Part shown: one piece after another, positions 60,587-64,000 of the stretch | Layout: each line of letters begins with the position of its first letter | How positions within the stretch are numbered: position 1 is the stretch's first letter | Assembly: GCA_023229525.1 (NCBI GenBank) | Contig: JALNZC010000008.1 | Location: 56,682-120,681, forward strand | Length of the DNA stretch: 64,000 bases | Source of the DNA: Bacteroidales bacterium | Lineage (GTDB): Bacteria > Bacteroidota > Bacteroidia > Bacteroidales > FEN-979 | Reading direction: 5' to 3' | The notes under the pieces: model-generated | Seen by the model: the letters and a program-made list of their open reading frames with translations, nothing else | Told to the model about the DNA's origin: nothing | The model's database searches: none | Translations under genes and position numbers: made by a program

Positions 60587-61780
60587 TTGACATTTCACGA
60601 TTTTGGTTTTAAAGGGCCGTTAATGGAAGGAATTGAGGCCCTGGGATACATAACGCCCACCCCCATTCAGGAACAAGCTATTCCTGCAATTTTATCGGGA
60701 AAAGATCTGATCGGCTCGGCCCAGACAGGAACCGGGAAGACAGCTGCGTTTTTACTTCCCCTGATCCAGAAGATCGTCAGTACACCGCATGATGATGCCA
60801 TCAAGGCACTGATCATTGTTCCTACCCGCGAACTGGCCATGCAGATTGACCAGCAGATGGAAGGGTTGTCATACTTTACCCCGATAAGCTCCATTCCGGT
60901 TTATGGGGGAACCGACGGCGCCTCGTTTGCCCGCGAAAGACAAGCGCTGGCAAGTGGCGCCGACATGGTGATCTGTACCCCGGGCCGTATGATCGCCCAC
61001 CTGAACATGGGTTATGTGGATTTGTCGAAACTCCGATATTTGATCCTTGATGAAGCCGACCGGATGCTCGATATGGGTTTTTATGATGACATCCTCAAAA
61101 TCATTTCACACGTCCCGGAAAAAAGGCAAAACCTGCTCTTTGGTGCAACCATGCCACGGGAAATGCGCGAGCTGGCCCGGAAAATCCTGAAAGATCCTAT
61201 AGAGATAAACATCTCCGTATCAAAACCAGCCGAAAATATTCTTCAGCTCGCTTATGTGGTTCATGACACCCAAAAAATACCGCTGGTGCAATATCTCCTG
61301 AAGGATATTCATATGCGGAGTATCCTGATCTTTTGTTCCACCAAAAGTAAAACCAAGCAAGTAAGCGCAACCCTGAAAAAACTGGGCCTTCAGGCTGAAG
61401 AAATTCATTCCGATCTGGATCAGCCTACCCGTGAAAAAGTGCTTATGCGTTTCAGAAACAAGGCATTATCTATCCTTGTGGCCACCGATATCGTATCGCG
61501 GGGAATAGATATTGAAGACATTGACCTGGTGATAAATTTTGATGTACCGAATGACGGGGAAGATTATATACACCGCATCGGACGCACAGCACGTGCCCAA
61601 TCAAATGGAGCAGCCATAACACTGATCGGTGAAAAAGAACAAAGAAAATTTGCCGGGATTGAAGCCCTCTTGGGGAAGCCGGTTTATAAAGGAATCCTAC
61701 CGGTGCATCTTGGCAACGGTCCTGCTTATGCACCCAAAACGGAGAAAAAGCCATACAGAAAAGGTGTTTCCCGTCGATAA
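60587..61780 (+). CDS. DEAD-box RNA helicase (RhlE-like)
   Basis: A 397-residue ATP-dependent RNA helicase. Motifs in order: Q (FHDFGF and GYITPTPIQEQ), I (AQTGTGKT), Ia (PTRELA), Ib (TPGR), II (DEAD), III (FGATMP), IV-V (FCSTKSKT, ATDIVSRGIDI) and VI (HRIGRTAR), with a short basic tail (KKPYRKGVSRR). The start is a TTG at 60587: the aromatic residues of the Q motif lie before the first ATG at 60623, and the promoter allows only this start. Motif III reads GAT where nearly all members have SAT. The cold-shock gene comes next, fitting a role in RNA unfolding at low temperature. Confidence 0.92.
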   Translation: MTFHDFGFKGPLMEGIEALGYITPTPIQEQAIPAILSGKDLIGSAQTGTGKTAAFLLPLIQKIVSTPHDDAIKALIIVPTRELAMQIDQQMEGLSYFTPISSIPVYGGTDGASFARERQALASGADMVICTPGRMIAHLNMGYVDLSKLRYLILDEADRMLDMGFYDDILKIISHVPEKRQNLLFGATMPREMRELARKILKDPIEINISVSKPAENILQLAYVVHDTQKIPLVQYLLKDIHMRSILIFCSTKSKTKQVSATLKKLGLQAEEIHSDLDQPTREKVLMRFRNKALSILVATDIVSRGIDIEDIDLVINFDVPNDGEDYIHRIGRTARAQSNGAAITLIGEKEQRKFAGIEALLGKPVYKGILPVHLGNGPAYAPKTEKKPYRKGVSRR

Positions 61781-61811
61781 AAGACTGGAATAAGAAGATT
61801 TTTTCCAGTTA

Positions 61812-61845
61812 TTTGTCAATCAGATACTTTTTATGTCTACCTTTG
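61812..61845 (+). promoter_or_regulatory. Promoter of the cold-shock gene
   Basis: TTTG at 61812-61815, 22 bases, TACCTTTG at 61838-61845. The ATG lies 31 bp downstream, a short leader. Confidence 0.6.
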
Positions 61846-61875
61846 CAGATATTATATTTTAATTTTATCAGTATT

Positions 61876-62067
61876 ATGAAAAATGGAAAAGTAAAATTCT
61901 TTAATGAGTCAAAAGGATTTGGATTTATTATGGACTCCGAGACAGGCAAGGAATATTTCGTTCATGCCTCTGGTTTAATTGACCGTATCCGGGAAAATGA
62001 CGAAGTAACATTCGACCTGACCGAAGGGAAAAAAGGATTAAATGCTGTAAATGTTAAACTTGTATAG
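61876..62067 (+). CDS. Cold-shock domain protein
   Basis: A 63-residue CspA-type OB-fold protein that binds single-stranded RNA and DNA. RNP1 is KGFGFIM (near 14-20) and RNP2 is EYFVHASG (near 28-35). Length fits the small bacterial cold-shock proteins. The ATG at 61876 begins MKNGKVKFFNESKGFGFI, the standard start; an upstream in-frame ATG at 61834 lies inside the promoter. A terminator follows. RNA chaperone function is inferred from family. Confidence 0.95.
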   Translation: MKNGKVKFFNESKGFGFIMDSETGKEYFVHASGLIDRIRENDEVTFDLTEGKKGLNAVNVKLV

Positions 62068-62093
62068 CTTAACCGAAAAACATTTTAATCTTG

Positions 62094-62127
62094 GAGGCTG
62101 TCTCAAAAAGACAGTCTCTTTTTTTTA
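62094..62127 (+). terminator. Terminator of the cold-shock gene
   Basis: GAGGCTGTCT (62094-62103) pairs with AGACAGTCTC (62109-62118), one G-T pair, five-base loop, then a run of eight T. The T run also covers the kdpE stop on the other strand. Confidence 0.85.
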
Positions 62128-62808
62128 ATAACCAAACCGGTAACCGATTCCCGATTCGGTATTGAACAATCTGGGTTTTGCAGGGTCGTCTTCAAGCTTT
62201 TTACGCAATTGGGCAATAAAAACCCTCAGATATTGGGTTTGTTCGATGTAACCCATTCCCCACACTTCCTTTAAAATATATTGATGGGTCAGCACCCTGC
62301 CTTCATTTTTTGCTAAAAGAGCTAAAAGTGAAAATTCAGTTGATGTAAGCTTAATAATTTCGTTATTCTTTCGTGCCGTATGATTGGTTAAATCAACGGT
62401 TAAAGAGCCAAATTCCAGGATCGGGTTATCCGAAATTCCCTGGCTTTGCCGGATGGCAACCCGGATTCTTGCCAATAATTCACCTGTGCGGAACGGCTTG
62501 GTAAGATAATCGTTAGCTCCATTGTCCAATGCTTTCACAATATCTTCTTCAGAATTTCTCACCGAAAGGATGATGATGGGTTTCCTGTACCATTCGCGAA
62601 GTGTCTTGATTATATCGAGTCCCTCAGTATCTGGTAACCCAAGATCGAGAATGATTAAAACGGGCTGTAAAGAAGCTGCCAATGCAATGCCTTCTTTTCC
62701 TGTGGATGCTTCGGAAACCTTATATCCATTTGCGGAGAGTGTGATTTCGAGCAAACGGCGTATCTGAACTTCGTCATCAATAATCAGTATGTTACCAGCA
62801 TTTGTCAT
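62125..62808 (-). CDS. kdpE: KdpE-type response regulator
   Basis: A 227-residue OmpR-family regulator. The receiver (about 5-118) has the phosphoacceptor Asp55 (LIILDLGLPD) with the acidic pair DDE at 11-13 and the conserved lysine in LTKPF; the winged-helix domain (130-227) has EVWGMGYIEQTQYLRVFI and SGIGYRF, closely matching KdpE. KdpE activates the high-affinity potassium pump operon kdpFABC. It follows the sensor gene by 14 bp on the same strand. The kdpFABC genes would lie beyond the right edge, upstream. Confidence 0.93.
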   Translation of the reverse strand: MTNAGNILIIDDEVQIRRLLEITLSANGYKVSEASTGKEGIALAASLQPVLIILDLGLPDTEGLDIIKTLREWYRKPIIILSVRNSEEDIVKALDNGANDYLTKPFRTGELLARIRVAIRQSQGISDNPILEFGSLTVDLTNHTARKNNEIIKLTSTEFSLLALLAKNEGRVLTHQYILKEVWGMGYIEQTQYLRVFIAQLRKKLEDDPAKPRLFNTESGIGYRFGY

Positions 62809-62822
62809 TTAATCATATTTGA

Positions 62823-64000
62823 TTATATAGGGTTTATCGGGTTCATTTCAGAAATTTTTACGGGGATTTTCAGGGTGAATATGGCGCCACCATTCCGTCT
62901 GTTTTCAGCATTTACCTTACCTTTGTGAGCTTCAACAAAACCTTTCACGATTGACAGACCCAAGCCGGTACCTCCGGCTATTGCATCTTTCCCTCGATAA
63001 AACTTATTAAAGACGGATGCCAATTCAGATTCAGGAAACCCTTTTCCCCTGTCCATTACCTGAATAGTGATTAATCCGTTGTCATAAAAGAACTTAATCC
63101 GGATATTACTTCCGGTTGGTGCATTTTGTGTTGCATTTAATACAAGGTTGTGCAGTACCTGTTCCATAAGCCCAAAATCAATATATACCAACGGCATATC
63201 TGCGGGAATGACAATTGATAATCTGAATGGTTGTAACTCTTGTTTGAGTGATTCGGATACTTTGTTCGCCAGGTCGTGAACGTCGCACCAGTCTGGTCGC
63301 GGGGTTAACCTTCCCGATTCAAGGCGTGACATATTTAACAGGTTTTCAATAAGGCGGTTGAGCCTTACAGAGGCTATATTGATCTCAGTGTAGAGTTTGT
63401 TCCGGGTCTCTTCGGGGAGGTTTTGAGATAACAGGGTATCCGAAGCTCCCATGATGGTGGCAACCGGTATGCGTAACTCGTGTGAAATGGAATTAAACAG
63501 GGTTTTATAAAGTTTCTCAGATTCACTTAATATATAGGTTTTTTTCGCAGCATTGCGTAAAAATTCCCGTTCAAACTTACCGGAAATCTGAGAAATAAAT
63601 GCTTCCCAGAATTGTTCTTCCCCTTGCGTAAATACCTGTGTGTGTTCAACTGCGATAACTCCCATATTGTTGTTATTCCCGGTCAGGGGATAAAAAGTAT
63701 AACTTCCGGATGGTAAGGTATCTGTATGTTTCCCTGCTTTGACAGAGTTTTTATATACCCAGGCGGCAATGCTGATGTCGTTCTCAGACAATTTTAGTTT
63801 TGTTTCATGCCGAACCTGGTTGTCGAGACGGTTTAATTCGTTTTTAAGGATTATCGCACTATCCAGATTGAAATATTTTTGGATGTATTTCCTGGCGGTT
63901 TTAGTTACTTCATCAATCCCTGAAGTTATCGTTAATTCCCTGCTGAACTGATACAGCGCTTGTGTTCGTTCTTCGCGGATCCTTATTTTTTTTTCCTGTT
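62823..64000 (-). CDS. kdpD: KdpD-type sensor histidine kinase, C-terminal part (cut by window edge)
   Basis: The reading frame is open from the right edge, giving at least 392 residues; the true start lies outside. The visible part begins REERTQALYQFSREL, the end of KdpD's linker before its GAF domain (about the first 150 visible residues). The kinase core follows: H box in FNSISHELRIPVATIMG, N box in LVLNATQNAP, and ATP-binding DRGKGFPESE and GGTGLGLSIVKGFVEAHKG. KdpD senses low potassium or its consequences and phosphorylates KdpE. The N-terminal KdpD/USP region and membrane helices are not in view. An internal TTG at 63791 is not the start. Confidence 0.93.
   Translation of the reverse strand, partial: QEKKIRIREERTQALYQFSRELTITSGIDEVTKTARKYIQKYFNLDSAIILKNELNRLDNQVRHETKLKLSENDISIAAWVYKNSVKAGKHTDTLPSGSYTFYPLTGNNNNMGVIAVEHTQVFTQGEEQFWEAFISQISGKFEREFLRNAAKKTYILSESEKLYKTLFNSISHELRIPVATIMGASDTLLSQNLPEETRNKLYTEINIASVRLNRLIENLLNMSRLESGRLTPRPDWCDVHDLANKVSESLKQELQPFRLSIVIPADMPLVYIDFGLMEQVLHNLVLNATQNAPTGSNIRIKFFYDNGLITIQVMDRGKGFPESELASVFNKFYRGKDAIAGGTGLGLSIVKGFVEAHKGKVNAENRRNGGAIFTLKIPVKISEMNPINPI

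Overview
The window looks like a chromosomal segment of an uncultured, probably anaerobic member of the Bacteroidota (Bacteroidales-like). This rests on repeated promoters of the TTG-N19-24-TAnnTTTG type, a SusC/RagA-style TonB-dependent receptor, PorV/PorQ-family barrels, type IX secretion C-terminal domains, the long Bacteroidota form of PurF, and a bacterial GGGP synthase. No phage, CRISPR array, insertion sequence or replication origin was seen. Both edges cut genes: an APC permease on the left and kdpD on the right.

Layout. 0-4.5 kb: amino-acid permease and phosphate butyryltransferase (minus) diverge from tryptophanase, free-methionine-sulfoxide reductase, the manganese exporter mntP and queD (plus), which suggests amino-acid fermentation. 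4.5-12.4 kb: an ECF sigma factor with a putative anti-sigma partner, then an RND efflux system arranged as adaptor-pump (plus) facing TolC-TetR (minus). 12.5-19.4 kb: a secreted BNR-repeat protein, an M14 metallopeptidase, and a selenium module (mnmH followed by a cysteine desulfurase-SelD fusion). 19.4-24.4 kb: a GT-C-like membrane protein with TPRs, a PurF-like amidotransferase, a HIT protein and greA. 24.4-33.8 kb: a three-gene surface operon (TonB receptor, 1454-residue secreted protein, PorV-like barrel) ending in a clear terminator. 34-43 kb: a Rieske-like lipoprotein and an activated-methyl-cycle group (ahcY, metH, metF) with a phosphopantetheinyl transferase and a GGGP synthase. 43-44 kb: an AT-rich HepT/MntA toxin-antitoxin pair between copies of a palindromic repeat. 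44-51.4 kb: a giant beta-helix/FnIII surface protein whose sorting domain lies in another frame. 51.9-52.1 kb: tRNA-Thr and tRNA-Pro around a 42-bp perfect palindrome. 52-58 kb: a second complete RND system. 58-64 kb: a cytidylate-kinase-like protein, a GH47 mannosidase lipoprotein, a DEAD-box helicase, a cold-shock protein and KdpE/KdpD.

The least ordinary feature is a set of 7-8 bp tandem arrays (GGATGCT, GACGAGG, GTGAGTTA, CTCGCCAA and TTCTATTG types) scattered through the gaps. Several run in frame through coding sequence: the desulfurase-SelD linker, the desulfurase domain, metH, the GH47 C-terminus and the N-terminus of the second TolC. Some arrays also carry a 15-bp imperfect palindrome always in the same position. 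metH and the giant surface protein each carry an apparent single-base frameshift, either real decay or assembly error.
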